A stretch of 18,877 nt of DNA from an uncultured Clostridia bacterium (GTDB lineage: Bacteria > Bacillota > Clostridia > TANB77 > CAG-508): assembly GCA_944390305.1 (NCBI GenBank), contig CALXPX010000011.1:1-18877 (forward strand), read 5' to 3'. Below, one piece after another: positions 6,597-15,485 of this stretch; the stretch's first letter is position 1, and every line of letters starts with the position of its first letter. The notes below the pieces were generated by a model. That model had not been told where the DNA came from and searched no databases. It was given only the letters and a program-made list of their open reading frames with translations. A program made the translations under genes and the position numbers.

Positions 6597-7883
6597 ATGA
6601 AGTTAATATATAAATTTTTGTTAATGTCTATTTTATTAACATCTATTTTTTTAGCATTTTTTTCTTCAAAGTCTTATGCTCAAGTAGATATTGGCATTGA
6701 CTCTGAGGCTTGTATATTAATAGATGCTGATTTTGGAAAAGTTTTATATGAAAAAAATTCTAGTAAAAGGCTTTATCCTGCTAGCACTACTAAAGTATTA
6801 ACAGCTATTCTTACTGTAGAAAATTGTAATTTGCAAGATAAAGTTACAGTTAGTTATTGGTCTATTTATTCTGTTCCAGCAACTTATTCAATGGGTCATA
6901 TTACTCCAGGACAAGTTCTTACTGTCGAACAGCTCTTAAATATTACTATGATTGCTTCTGCAAATGATGCAGCATATGTTTTAGCTGAATATATAGTTAA
7001 TTTAGATAATCCGGATTATTTAAAAGATTCTTCTGAAGAAGCAAAAAATGAATTTGAGAATAGTATTGCTAAGTTTTCAGACATGATGAATGATAAAGCT
7101 AAGGAAATAGGATGTTTAGACTCTAATTTTGTTAATCCTAATGGAATTCATAATGATAATCATTATTCTACTGCCTATGACTTAGCTTTAATTGGAAAAT
7201 ATGCATATACTAATTCCATATTAAAAGACATAGCATCTAAAAAAACTTATGATTTACCAGAAAATGCAGTGAATAATTTTACTCAATATAAATCTACCAA
7301 TGCTTTGTTAAGAAATGATTCTAAATATTATTATGAATATGCAAATGGTTTTAAAACTGGATATACTGATCCTGCTGGATACTGTATTATAGCTACCGCA
7401 AAAAAGGATAATGTTAATTTACTAGCAGTAGTATTAAAAGGAGTACACCTTGAAGATGGTACTGCTACTCGTGAAAGTGATTGTATAAAACTTTTTAATT
7501 ACGGTTTTGAAAATTATACTTCCACAGAATTAATAAAAGAAGGGGACATTGTAAAAACAATTAATATTGTTAATGGTACCGATGATAGTGAATCGTTAGA
7601 TTTAATTTGTACAGATACTTTAGATTGTTTAGTTGATACTGGAGAAGTTATAGATATTACTCCTGTTATTAATCTAACTAATGTTCTGGCTCCTATATCT
7701 AAAGGAGAAGTTGTGGGAACAGTTACTTACACAATTGATGATATAGAATATTCTAGTGATTTAATTGCTTCTCACGATGTATATAGCTCTAGTGTAAAAA
7801 GCTTTATTATTTTACTTGCGGTAATCTTTGTTATAATTCTTATTATTGTAATAATCTTTTCATTTCCTAAAGGAAAAAAATAG
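6597..7883 (+). CDS. dacF: D-alanyl-D-alanine carboxypeptidase, peptidase family S11 (DacF type)
   Basis: A 428-residue serine peptidase that trims the terminal D-Ala from peptidoglycan pentapeptides on the outer face of the membrane. All three catalytic motifs are present: STTK (S63 to K66, nucleophile and base), SAN (121-123) and KTG (253-255). A signal peptide covers about residues 1-28 (hydrophobic core, then SKSYAQ). A C-terminal beta-rich PBP5-like domain follows (about 310-395), and a C-terminal helix (about 400-423) then KGKK anchors it in the membrane. Length and order match DacF/PBP5-type enzymes of Firmicutes. AAGGAG lies six bases before the ATG. The stop codon is inside the first arm of the terminator hairpin. 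Family assignment is firm; the choice between DacF and other S11 paralogues is less sure. Confidence 0.93.
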   Translation: MKLIYKFLLMSILLTSIFLAFFSSKSYAQVDIGIDSEACILIDADFGKVLYEKNSSKRLYPASTTKVLTAILTVENCNLQDKVTVSYWSIYSVPATYSMGHITPGQVLTVEQLLNITMIASANDAAYVLAEYIVNLDNPDYLKDSSEEAKNEFENSIAKFSDMMNDKAKEIGCLDSNFVNPNGIHNDNHYSTAYDLALIGKYAYTNSILKDIASKKTYDLPENAVNNFTQYKSTNALLRNDSKYYYEYANGFKTGYTDPAGYCIIATAKKDNVNLLAVVLKGVHLEDGTATRESDCIKLFNYGFENYTSTELIKEGDIVKTINIVNGTDDSESLDLICTDTLDCLVDTGEVIDITPVINLTNVLAPISKGEVVGTVTYTIDDIEYSSDLIASHDVYSSSVKSFIILLAVIFVIILIIVIIFSFPKGKK

Positions 7884-7915
7884 TGGGGATTAAATAGCCC
7901 CCACTATTTTTATTT
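7878..7915. terminator. Bidirectional terminator between dacF and the LCP gene
   Basis: An 11-bp perfect stem, AAATAGTGGGG (7878-7888) and CCCCACTATTT (7899-7909), with a 10-nt loop and T-rich tails. The dacF stop TAG (7881-7883) is part of the left arm. It serves both convergent genes. Confidence 0.88.
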
Positions 7916-7925
7916 TATTTCTATT

Positions 7926-9230
7926 TTAATAATCTTTTCCTAATATTACTGTGAAATCCACTTCTGAATTATCTTCTCCAGTAATTGCAGTTCCTGTTCC
8001 AAGCAAGGCAGTTATTGTATTTTCTTCTGCTGTTGTATTATTTGTTCTATTTATTATTGTTGTTTTATTAGTTATGTTTGTACTTCCTTTTTTGCTTACT
8101 TTATATCCTTGATTAGTTAATTGTTCTACAGCCTTTTCTAATTTAGTGGTACTTCCTGTTCCATTTAATACTTCTATTTTTATTTTTTTATTACTTACTG
8201 TTGCTGTATTTGATGTTTCATTAGTAGTTACATTTCCATTTTCTACTACTTCAGATGAAGCATTTGTTAAAAATAGCTCATTTACCATTTGCTTTGCTTC
8301 TTTTTCATTAACTAAATATACAGCAACTCCATTACAATATTCTGGTATTCCAGGTAAAGTATCTGTCTTCATATTTTCAGAATTGAAATTTAGTAATGCT
8401 GGTACATATTCCATCATAGTATCCCAATCAATATTGGTTTCAACTTGTTCTTCTGCAATTTTTAATATTTCATCTATTTTAGTTATATTCTCTACTTTTA
8501 GTGTTTGTTTTGCAACTTCCATTATGAATTCTCTTTGTGTTCTCATTCTTCCTAGGTCATTATCTCCATAGCTTACAGGATATGATGTTCCATTATTATT
8601 ATGTCTAAATCTTACTACCCATTCTGCTTGCTCACCATTTAATAATTGAGGTCCTGCTTTTAAATGTATATATAAATCTTGTGAGCTATCATCATAATCC
8701 ATGTCTATTGGTACATCAAAATAGACTCCTCCTATTGCATCAACTAATTCTCTTAATGCTTTTGTATCAACTGTTAAATAATATTTTATATTTAATCCAG
8801 TAAGGTCATTTACTGCATCTATTGTTTTTTGTGGACTTATTTGATATTTTGAATTGATTTTATCTGATGCTGTTGCTGTATTTTTATTATTTCCAACGAA
8901 GCTATCTCTTGGTATAGATAATAATGCTGATGAACCTGTACTTGGACTATATTTTGCTACAATTATTGTATCTGTCATATTTTCACTTTTTCCCATAAGC
9001 AAACAATAAAAGTCCGGTAAATTTTTGGCTTTTTCTGGATCAGAACCTATTAAAGTATTGACAAGACCGCTAAGCCCCCATCCATTTTTATATACTTTAT
9101 ATGTAAATAGACCTGCACAAATTAATATTATTAAAAGAATTATAAGTAATACTCTTTTTAAAATTTTATGTGATTTTTTCTTTTTATGATTTTTTCCTTT
9201 CTTTTCATTTGTTCTATTTTCTCTTTTCAT
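7926..9230 (-). CDS. LytR-CpsA-Psr (LCP) family wall glycopolymer ligase with LytR_C domain
   Basis: A 434-residue membrane-anchored protein: a strongly basic cytoplasmic tail (1-25), one helix (about 27-46), an LCP catalytic domain (about 72-245) and a C-terminal LytR_C domain (about 348-432, IKIEVLNGTGSTTKLEKAV onward). LCP hallmarks visible are TDTIIVAKY (86-94), SIPRDS (105-110, with the conserved Arg-Asp), the INSKYQ segment, and DLGRMRTQREF (225-235) with its conserved arginines. LCP enzymes move lipid-linked teichoic acids or capsule polymers onto peptidoglycan. A near-consensus promoter precedes the gene, and GGGAGTG serves as ribosome site about nine bases before the ATG. Its polymer substrate cannot be read from the sequence. 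Confidence 0.93.
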   Translation of the reverse strand: MKRENRTNEKKGKNHKKKKSHKILKRVLLIILLIILICAGLFTYKVYKNGWGLSGLVNTLIGSDPEKAKNLPDFYCLLMGKSENMTDTIIVAKYSPSTGSSALLSIPRDSFVGNNKNTATASDKINSKYQISPQKTIDAVNDLTGLNIKYYLTVDTKALRELVDAIGGVYFDVPIDMDYDDSSQDLYIHLKAGPQLLNGEQAEWVVRFRHNNNGTSYPVSYGDNDLGRMRTQREFIMEVAKQTLKVENITKIDEILKIAEEQVETNIDWDTMMEYVPALLNFNSENMKTDTLPGIPEYCNGVAVYLVNEKEAKQMVNELFLTNASSEVVENGNVTTNETSNTATVSNKKIKIEVLNGTGSTTKLEKAVEQLTNQGYKVSKKGSTNITNKTTIINRTNNTTAEENTITALLGTGTAITGEDNSEVDFTVILGKDY

Positions 9231-9264
9231 TTATTTAATCACTCCCATTGTATTTTACAGATAC

Positions 9265-9293
9265 AGTATAACAAATATATATTCAAATATCAA
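9265..9293 (-). promoter_or_regulatory. Promoter of the LCP gene
   Basis: On the minus strand TTGATA (9293-9288), a 17-base spacer and TATACT (9270-9265) lie 35 bases before the LCP start. No terminator separates thyX from this promoter, so the LCP gene may also receive read-through. Confidence 0.7.
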
Positions 9294-9320
9294 GTAAAAA
9301 TATTATGTTTCGGTTTACTC

Positions 9321-9986
9321 TTAATTAGCAATTATTAACTTTGCGTATTTTTTCTCATCAAATTCTTTGTCATATTCAACACTTTCAAATATTTCTGGCA
9401 TTTCTTTTTGGAAATATTTTAATAAAGGTATTAATAATTGTCTTATTGCTGGGTGTGCTTTATTTGATGTTCTTAAAGATAATATATGTTTCCATTCTCT
9501 TATATCTGCTGTCATTGTTACTTCTGCTGCTGTCGAATGAGGAAGTATTAATCTACACATATCTGTTGATGCACCTAGTTCTTTCATTTTCATATACCTT
9601 TTTTCTATTTCTTCCATAGATTTTTTCCATTCTTCATATATTTCTTTATCTTCTATGTAAGATGGATTAATACATTTTATTTCATTTCCATATTTATCCT
9701 TGTCATAACTGCAATATCTTGTAGATTCTATTGAAAAGCTTGCAAATCTATGTCTTGTTAAGTCTTTATATACCCCTATATCGCAGTACATTCTAATAGT
9801 TACTTTTTCATGTTCTAGAACTGATTCATGTCCTCTATTAATGCAATTTTTTAATAAATTTTTATAGCTATCCTCTGAAATATTTCCTTCTGATCTATAA
9901 CAGGTTCTACAAGCTCTTTCTATTTTTTTCATAATGTTAATACCATCAATTTTTTCAACTTCTATCCATGGATCTACTATTTTCAT
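9321..9986 (-). CDS. thyX: Flavin-dependent thymidylate synthase ThyX
   Basis: A 221-residue enzyme that methylates dUMP to dTMP using methylenetetrahydrofolate, FAD and NADPH. The signature RHRFASFSIESTRY (78-91) matches the ThyX motif RHRxxSxxxxSxRY exactly. Other conserved parts are CYRSEG (29-34), GHESVLEHE (52-60) and, near the C-terminus, the nucleotide-binding region SLRTSNKAHPAIRQL. Length is normal for the family. The ATG follows AGGAGG by six bases, and only 16 bases separate it from the cvpA stop, so it is most likely the last gene of the DUF5711-cvpA-thyX operon. No ThyA is in the window; the organism may depend on ThyX. Confidence 0.96.
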   Translation of the reverse strand: MKIVDPWIEVEKIDGINIMKKIERACRTCYRSEGNISEDSYKNLLKNCINRGHESVLEHEKVTIRMYCDIGVYKDLTRHRFASFSIESTRYCSYDKDKYGNEIKCINPSYIEDKEIYEEWKKSMEEIEKRYMKMKELGASTDMCRLILPHSTAAEVTMTADIREWKHILSLRTSNKAHPAIRQLLIPLLKYFQKEMPEIFESVEYDKEFDEKKYAKLIIAN

Positions 9987-10002
9987 TTTTACCTCCTATA
10001 TT

Positions 10003-10650
10003 TTATTTATATATTGATTTTAATATTAAATTATTATTATACATTAAAGCACCTATATTAGAATTATATATTTGCTCAATAATTGCAGTATTAGCTATTA
10101 TTGGTGATATCATTGAAAGTATTGCAAATACAGCATATATTATAATTAGTCCTTCTATAGCCCCACAAATAGCTCCTCCTATTTTGTTTATTTGTTTTAA
10201 TACTGGAATTTTATCTATTAATTTTGCCACTATTTTTATAAGTGCTAATATTAATCTTACAATAAAGAATATAGCTATAAATACAATAACTGTTATAATT
10301 CCTGATGCTAATTCTTTTGCTATTAAATTTATTGCATCATCTTTAGAAGTATTTACATCACTTGTTATATTATTAATGTAATCTATTACTGGCTTTGGCA
10401 GATTTGTATTTTCTTCTACTTTAAAGTCTGTATCATTTAATGGAATATTTTGCACAATTGTATCTTTTAAATTTTCATCAAAATTTGTATTATCTATTAT
10501 GACATTTGTAATTGGTCTGCATAATACTATAGCTAGTATTAGTGCTATAATTACTGCTAATATATCAATTACACATGATATAAAGCCTTTCTTCATACCC
10601 ACAAATACTGCTAAAATCATTATTAGTATAATTATAATATCTACTATCAT
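10003..10650 (-). CDS. CvpA-family membrane protein
   Basis: A 215-residue protein with four hydrophobic segments: two near the N-terminus (about 2-18 and 23-45), one in the middle and one near the C-terminus. It has the family start MIVDIIIILIM followed by the GMKKGFI loop. Two ATGs are possible. The first (10659) abuts AGGAGG with no spacing, while the second (10650) is nine bases after it and starts at the family-typical residue, so the second is chosen; the alternative adds only MDK. The ribosome site overlaps the stop of the DUF5711 gene (TAGGAGG), implying translational coupling. CvpA proteins are needed for colicin V export in E. coli and have poorly defined envelope roles elsewhere; none is claimed here. 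Confidence 0.85.
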   Translation of the reverse strand: MIVDIIIILIMILAVFVGMKKGFISCVIDILAVIIALILAIVLCRPITNVIIDNTNFDENLKDTIVQNIPLNDTDFKVEENTNLPKPVIDYINNITSDVNTSKDDAINLIAKELASGIITVIVFIAIFFIVRLILALIKIVAKLIDKIPVLKQINKIGGAICGAIEGLIIIYAVFAILSMISPIIANTAIIEQIYNSNIGALMYNNNLILKSIYK

Positions 10651-10663
10651 TTTATCCATCCTC

Positions 10664-11791
10664 CTATAAACTTATAATTTCTATTCTATCTTTATAGATA
10701 ACGCCTGCTACATTATTTCCTAAGACTATATCTTTAAAGCTTTGTTTTGATGAAAAAGATTTTAAAACCCACGCATTATGATTTATAAATTCTATCTCAT
10801 TTCCCATATTTACTGCAATTATATCATTGTTACAATACAAGCTTTTTGGCATTGATTCTAAAAGATAGCTATTCTCTTTTTGATTTTCTGGATTTATAAT
10901 TTTTAGTTCATATTCATTACTTAATATTCCTGAAGAATTCTCTATTATGCTACATATGTATTCGCTTAAATTAATATCTATAAATAAAGTTTTATTATCT
11001 ATATCTAATAATTTTTGTGCATTCCCATCTTTTAATTTATAAATTGTATTATCATATTGTGCTACTAATTCTTGTTTGTCATATTGAATGTTTACAATTA
11101 AGCTATTTGATTCTGGTTCATATTTATATAAAATTGCTTCTGATGGACTATTTTTTGCTTTATCTACAGATATTGTTTTTACCATAGACGAAATTATTGT
11201 ACCAGATGTATTTATTTCTGCAAAACTCAAATATTTATTATCTTCTGATATTGCTAAATCTACAGCTATTGTTGATGATAAATATGTTTTAAATTCTTCA
11301 TCTCCCGTTATTCCATACATCACTATTACTGACTTGTAGGTTGTTCCTGTTATAACTATTCCAGCAGCTCCATTTTTATTTACAGTAATTACTGAAATAT
11401 TTCCTTCCATTGTTTTTTGCCATTGAAGACTATTATTATATATTAAATACACATTTTTGTTATTTTTATCAGCTACCAATAGATATTTCTCACAATCAGC
11501 AAATAGTGGAGTGGTAATAGATACATTAATTGTAGTTTCCTCTTTTCCTGCTTGATTATATATAACAAGATTGTTATTTTCAAGAACTACAATATGGTTA
11601 TCATATGCGTAAACATTTGAATTTTCATTTTCTAATGCAATTGTTGGGAGATTTTCTTCTATTATATTCTTTCTTAGAATATATTTATCCATCCAATCTC
11701 TAGCTGGTTTATTAGCTATATATAAAGAAACTATTATGATTATAGCTAATATTAAAATTACTCCTATTATTATAATTATTTTTTTCTTCAT
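10664..11791 (-). CDS. DUF5711-like membrane-anchored beta-propeller-type protein
   Basis: A 375-residue protein with an N-terminal anchor (about 4-25) followed by an extracytoplasmic region built of repeated short beta strands (for example NVYAYDNHIVVLENNNLVIY, then several VAVNKNG- or YLSFAEIN-like units), as in a seven- or eight-bladed propeller. It resembles the DUF5711 family of Clostridia, which often lies near CvpA genes; the assignment is from recall and fold pattern. Function is unknown. It heads an operon with cvpA and thyX; the cvpA ribosome site overlaps its stop. The ATG is preceded by AAAGGAAA and by a near-consensus promoter. Confidence 0.75.
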   Translation of the reverse strand: MKKKIIIIIGVILILAIIIIVSLYIANKPARDWMDKYILRKNIIEENLPTIALENENSNVYAYDNHIVVLENNNLVIYNQAGKEETTINVSITTPLFADCEKYLLVADKNNKNVYLIYNNSLQWQKTMEGNISVITVNKNGAAGIVITGTTYKSVIVMYGITGDEEFKTYLSSTIAVDLAISEDNKYLSFAEINTSGTIISSMVKTISVDKAKNSPSEAILYKYEPESNSLIVNIQYDKQELVAQYDNTIYKLKDGNAQKLLDIDNKTLFIDINLSEYICSIIENSSGILSNEYELKIINPENQKENSYLLESMPKSLYCNNDIIAVNMGNEIEFINHNAWVLKSFSSKQSFKDIVLGNNVAGVIYKDRIEIISL

Positions 11792-11818
11792 ATGCTTTCC
11801 TTTATATTAATTTTTATT

Positions 11819-11847
11819 ATTTTATAATACTTTTAATCTTATTTCAA
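11819..11847 (-). promoter_or_regulatory. Promoter of the DUF5711-cvpA-thyX operon
   Basis: On the minus strand TTGAAA (11847-11842), a 17-base spacer and TAAAAT (11824-11819) lie about 28 bases before the start codon at 11791. Confidence 0.6.
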
Positions 11848-11857
11848 TAGTCTATAT

Positions 11858-11886
11858 AAAAATGAACAGGCTTTTAGGCCTGCACA
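11858..11886 (-). terminator. Terminator of the gldAFG operon
   Basis: Minus strand: CAGGC (11882-11878) pairs with GCCTG (11871-11867) around a 6-nt loop, with possible extension by flanking ATG/CAT, followed by a T-rich stretch. It begins a few bases after the gldG stop codon. Confidence 0.65.
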
Positions 11887-11887
11887 T

Positions 11888-13345
11888 TTATTTTCTTATT
11901 TTTCTTACAATTGCTATAATAATTCCTACAAGTATAATAATTACTGGTATTCCAAAAATAGTCCATAGAACTATTCTATTTTCTTGGTCTGTAACAGTTT
12001 CAAATGTAACTATTCCTATATCTTTTCTTATTCTTATTGCGTCTTCCCTATCTGATAAATAAGCTATAGTATTTAAAACAATATCTTTATTTTGCCTTAT
12101 TTTAATAGGTGTTCCTATTGAATTTGATAACTGAATTGTATAATTAGTTGCGAATAAAGCATTTGAGTAAGCAACTAATGTTGATTCTGTATCATCATCT
12201 ATTTTTTTACTTAATATTTCTGCTAATATGAAAGGTCCTTCTTCGTCAGTTTCTAGTTTTTGTGTAATGTCTGAGTTTATGTCTTCTCTATAAAAAGAAC
12301 CTTCTGTCGATTTTAGGAAAGGACTTGCAGTAACTCCTAATTTTTCCATTTCTTCATCAGAAACATTATTAATTTTTCCTGAGTCTAATAAAGCAATCAT
12401 TCCATCTGTATATAAATCTTTTACTATATCATTATATGTCATTTGTGGAATTATTAAGTCAGGACTACCTACAATCATATTTTCTGAAGAAGTTTCACAT
12501 ACTACTCCATTTGAGAAACTTATTCCATATTGTGATAATATTTTATTTACATTTGTTAGTTCTGTCTGATTTGAATTAAAAGCATATGGATCTTGAAGCC
12601 ACATTATATTTCCACCATTATTTATATAATTTTGTATTTTTTCTGTTTCTAAATCTGTAAAATCACTTGTTGGATTTGCAATTATTAATACATCACATGT
12701 CTCTGGCATATCTGATGTTAAAAGGTCTAGTGAATTTACATCATTTATATCATTTTCTATATAAACTTTTAGTTGCTTCATAGGGTCAGATTCATCTATT
12801 CCATATTCTCCATGTCCTGTTAAAAAGTAAATTTGAGGTTTTTGTGCTATAGTTACATCTAAAATTGCATTTGTTAATTTTTGCTCTGTTATGTCTATTG
12901 TTTGATATGTTGTACTATCATAAGTATACATTTCACTTGAGTCAATTATTTTATATCTTTGACTTGATTGTACTGCTACTAATTGGCTACTTGTGTTTAC
13001 TCCATACTGAGCTGCTAAATCTGGTCTTTCTGATGTATCTATTATTTGAACTGTAATTTTATCATTTATATTACTATATTGTTTTGCCAAAACTATTGGT
13101 GTATCTTCTTCATCATATCCAAAGAAATATAAAGTTACATTTTGTTCTATATCTTTTACCTGTTCTTTTGATTCTTCTGATAATGTATATAATTTTTCAG
13201 ATGTAAAATCTAATGGTTTTATATCTAAATTTATAAATACTAAGTTTACTAGTATGAAAATTCCTATTAGTATAAGGACTAGCATCAATGTAAAGAATGT
13301 GTCTCTTATCCATTTTTTCTTTATTGTTTCTATTAGTCTTCTCAT
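11888..13345 (-). CDS. gldG: GldG-family ABC transporter auxiliary protein
   Basis: A 485-residue protein anchored by an N-terminal helix (about 17-39) and a C-terminal helix (about 459-481), with a large extracytoplasmic domain between. The N-terminal signature LDFTSEKLYTLSEESKE, the segment YFLTGHGEYG and the later VLIIANPTSDFTDLETEKI are typical of the GldG/ABC_transp_aux family, which resembles an IFT52-like Rossmann domain. It is the third gene of an ATPase-permease-GldG operon; the ATG follows AGGAGG by eight bases, and that site starts within the permease stop. In Bacteroidetes GldAFG supports gliding; in Firmicutes the same operon is common in non-gliding cells and its substrate is unknown. 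The symbol reflects family, not gliding function. Confidence 0.88.
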   Translation of the reverse strand: MRRLIETIKKKWIRDTFFTLMLVLILIGIFILVNLVFINLDIKPLDFTSEKLYTLSEESKEQVKDIEQNVTLYFFGYDEEDTPIVLAKQYSNINDKITVQIIDTSERPDLAAQYGVNTSSQLVAVQSSQRYKIIDSSEMYTYDSTTYQTIDITEQKLTNAILDVTIAQKPQIYFLTGHGEYGIDESDPMKQLKVYIENDINDVNSLDLLTSDMPETCDVLIIANPTSDFTDLETEKIQNYINNGGNIMWLQDPYAFNSNQTELTNVNKILSQYGISFSNGVVCETSSENMIVGSPDLIIPQMTYNDIVKDLYTDGMIALLDSGKINNVSDEEMEKLGVTASPFLKSTEGSFYREDINSDITQKLETDEEGPFILAEILSKKIDDDTESTLVAYSNALFATNYTIQLSNSIGTPIKIRQNKDIVLNTIAYLSDREDAIRIRKDIGIVTFETVTDQENRIVLWTIFGIPVIIILVGIIIAIVRKIRK

Positions 13346-13357
13346 ATTTCTTACCTC

Positions 13358-14041
13358 CTATTTCACACTTTTTCTTCTTTGTATTACCATTATTGTGAAT
13401 ATTATAAATAGTATTGTAAATGATAATAAAAGTACTAAATTTTGTATTGAAATAGCTCCATTTATAAATGACATATAGAAGGCATCCATTAATGAGAAAT
13501 TTACAAAAGAACTGCTAAATCCAGGCAAAAACCAAGATAACATAAAGAATGCTATTGATATTACTGCTGCTATTATTTGGTTTTCTGTTATACTTGATGC
13601 AAACATACCAAAAGATACATATGCAAGTGATAGTAGTCCAAATCCTAAAAGAGCAACTAATGATTTTCCTACCTGTGGGTTACCAAAATAGCATAATATT
13701 GCAAAGTAAATTAATGTTGCTACAATTGAAATTAAAACAACTAGTGCTGCTGCTATAAATTTTCCAAGTACTATAGAAGTTACGCTTCTTGGTGATGTTA
13801 GTAATAATTGTTCTGTACCATTTTTTCTTTCTTCAGAGAACATTCTCATAGTAATTAATGGTACAATAAATGTTAACACTGTAGATGCTGATCCAAACAT
13901 ATATGTAAAATCAGTACTCATATATGTGAATATATCTAAATAAAAGAATATACTACACATTAATAAGAAAATTCCAATATATATATATCCTATTGGAGAT
14001 AAAAAATATGATTTAAATTCTTTTTTTATAATTGCTAGCAT
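13358..14041 (-). CDS. gldF: ABC-2-type permease, GldF family
   Basis: A 227-residue permease with about six helices, starting MLAIIKKEFKSYFLSPIGYI, the usual GldF/ABC-2 N-terminus. It contains the conserved cytoplasmic loop RMFSEERKNGTEQLLLTSP (about 66-84), which contacts the ATPase. Its start codon shares one base with the stop of the ATPase gene (TAATG) and is preceded by AAAGGAGG, so the two are translationally coupled. It ends 12 bases before gldG. Length and layout are normal for the family; the substrate is unknown. Confidence 0.9.
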   Translation of the reverse strand: MLAIIKKEFKSYFLSPIGYIYIGIFLLMCSIFFYLDIFTYMSTDFTYMFGSASTVLTFIVPLITMRMFSEERKNGTEQLLLTSPRSVTSIVLGKFIAAALVVLISIVATLIYFAILCYFGNPQVGKSLVALLGFGLLSLAYVSFGMFASSITENQIIAAVISIAFFMLSWFLPGFSSSFVNFSLMDAFYMSFINGAISIQNLVLLLSFTILFIIFTIMVIQRRKSVK

Positions 14042-15231
14042 TATTTTTTACCTCCTTTTTTATTTTCTTTTTTGCTTGTTTTTTTATTTATTTTTTCTTT
14101 TTTCTTTTGCTGTTTCATTTCTTCTTTAAATTCTTTTTCTTTTTTTCTATTTTCTTCCCACTTTTTGTTAAATTCTTCTTTTTTATCTTTTTTATCCTGT
14201 TTTATTGCTTGCTTTCTTTCTTCTTTTGTCATGTTGTTTAGTTCTTCTTCTCTTTTTGATTTTTCTTTTTCTTCTTTTTCTTTCTTTTCTTTAAGTTCTT
14301 TTTCATTAATTAATTTTAAGAAAGCATCTTCTAGTGTTACTTCTGTTTTCTTAAGTTCTAAAATACTTATATTGTTTTTAGGAAATATATCGAATACTTC
14401 TTTTCTTAAGTCAACATTACTATTTGCTATTAATGCATATTGTTTTGTATTGTCTGGATTTTCTTTTAATAATTTTATGCTTTTTAGTTCTTTTATTTTT
14501 TCACATACATTTTCTATTTTATTTTCTTTGTCTTCTACTGTAATATGTATACTATTTTCTTCTTTAAATTCTTCTTCTAGATGTTCTGGAGTATCTACTG
14601 CTAAAATATTTCCTTTATTTATTATTATTACTTTTTCACATATTTGGCTTACCTCAGATAGTATATGTGAACTTAGTATTACTGTATGTTTTTTACCTAG
14701 TTTTTTAATTAAGGCTCTAATTTCAGTTATTTGCTTTGGGTCTAAACCAACAGTAGGTTCATCTAATATTAGTACTTCTGGATTTCCTATTAAAGCTCCC
14801 GCTAAACTTACCCTTTGTTTATATCCTCTTGATAACTTTTTTATTGTCCTCTTTTGCACATCAATAAGTCCTGTTTGTTCTAATACTTTTTCAACTTGCT
14901 CCTTTTTCTCTTTTCTTTTAACAAATTTTAAATCTGCCATATAGTTTATAAATTCTCTTACTGTTAAATCCTGATATAAAGGTATATTTTCTGGCATATA
15001 TCCTATTTGTTTTTTTACTTTATTAGGTTCTTTAGATATTTCTTTTCCATTTACTAATATTCTTCCGCTTGTTGGTTCTATGTATCCTGTTATCATATTC
15101 ATAGTTGTGCTTTTTCCTGCACCATTAGGCCCTAAAAATCCAACTATTTCGTTATCTTTAACTTCAAAGCTAATATCATTAACTGCTAAAAAATTTCCAT
15201 ATTTCTTGGTAACATTTTTTACCTGTATCAC
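14041..15231 (-). CDS. gldA: ABC transporter ATP-binding protein, GldA type, with long charged C-terminal tail
   Basis: A 396-residue ATPase, about 90 residues longer than the usual 300-310. The nucleotide-binding domain has Walker A GPNGAGKST (34-42), the Q-loop YMPEN (78-82), signature LSRGYKQRV (133-141), Walker B LILDEP (154-159) and the switch SSH (187-189). A typical C-terminal subdomain ends with VTLEDAFLKLINE near 310. After that comes a tail (about 311-396) made almost wholly of Lys and Glu with a few Gln, Arg and Asn, likely a long single helix or coiled coil ending in a Lys-rich stretch. The start is GTG at 15231, about seven bases after AGGAGG. It energises the GldF permease encoded next. 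Confidence 0.92.
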   Translation of the reverse strand: MIQVKNVTKKYGNFLAVNDISFEVKDNEIVGFLGPNGAGKSTTMNMITGYIEPTSGRILVNGKEISKEPNKVKKQIGYMPENIPLYQDLTVREFINYMADLKFVKRKEKKEQVEKVLEQTGLIDVQKRTIKKLSRGYKQRVSLAGALIGNPEVLILDEPTVGLDPKQITEIRALIKKLGKKHTVILSSHILSEVSQICEKVIIINKGNILAVDTPEHLEEEFKEENSIHITVEDKENKIENVCEKIKELKSIKLLKENPDNTKQYALIANSNVDLRKEVFDIFPKNNISILELKKTEVTLEDAFLKLINEKELKEKKEKEEKEKSKREEELNNMTKEERKQAIKQDKKDKKEEFNKKWEENRKKEKEFKEEMKQQKKKEKINKKTSKKENKKGGKK

Positions 15232-15249
15232 GTAAATTTCCTCCTTTTC

Positions 15250-15330
15250 TTATTTCCCTAAGAATTCCTGTTTCATATTACCACTATCTCCTAATTCTTT
15301 CAATAGAGCTTTTGGTTTTTCACAAAAAAT
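15250..15330 (-). other. Short open frame upstream of gldA: leader peptide or gene remnant
   Basis: A minus-strand frame open from 15330 to a TAA at 15252-15250 reads CEKPKALLKELGDSGNMKQE then FLGK, which looks protein-like rather than random. It has no ATG at its beginning. An internal ATG (15276) follows AGGAGA at a nine- to ten-base spacing and would give an eight-codon peptide, MKQEFLGK, ending 18 bases before the gldA start. It could be a leader peptide coupled to gldA or the 3' end of a decayed gene. No family is recognised. Confidence 0.25.
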
Positions 15331-15430
15331 TTACATTATTTAGAATTTTTAATATGATTGTTTTAATATTTTTTATTATCTTAAGTACTATTTTTTGAGC
15401 TTTATTTTTGAAAAGGACAAAGAACATATT

Positions 15431-15460
15431 AAAAAGTCCAGATTGCTGTCTGGACTTTTT
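15431..15460. terminator. Terminator of the M18 aminopeptidase gene
   Basis: A 12-bp perfect stem, AAAAAGTCCAGA (15431-15442) and TCTGGACTTTTT (15449-15460), with a 6-nt loop and T runs on both sides. It lies about 25 bases beyond the aminopeptidase stop and separates that gene from the gldAFG operon on the same strand. Confidence 0.9.
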
Positions 15461-15485
15461 ATATCATACTTATTTATTCTTTTTA

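Noticed and set aside
14072..14944. A 290-codon plus-strand open frame opposite the gldA-type gene.
   Set aside because: It is antisense to a gene with all ABC ATPase motifs, and its product is almost only Ser, Phe and Leu, as expected from the complement of Lys/Glu-rich AT-biased coding sequence.
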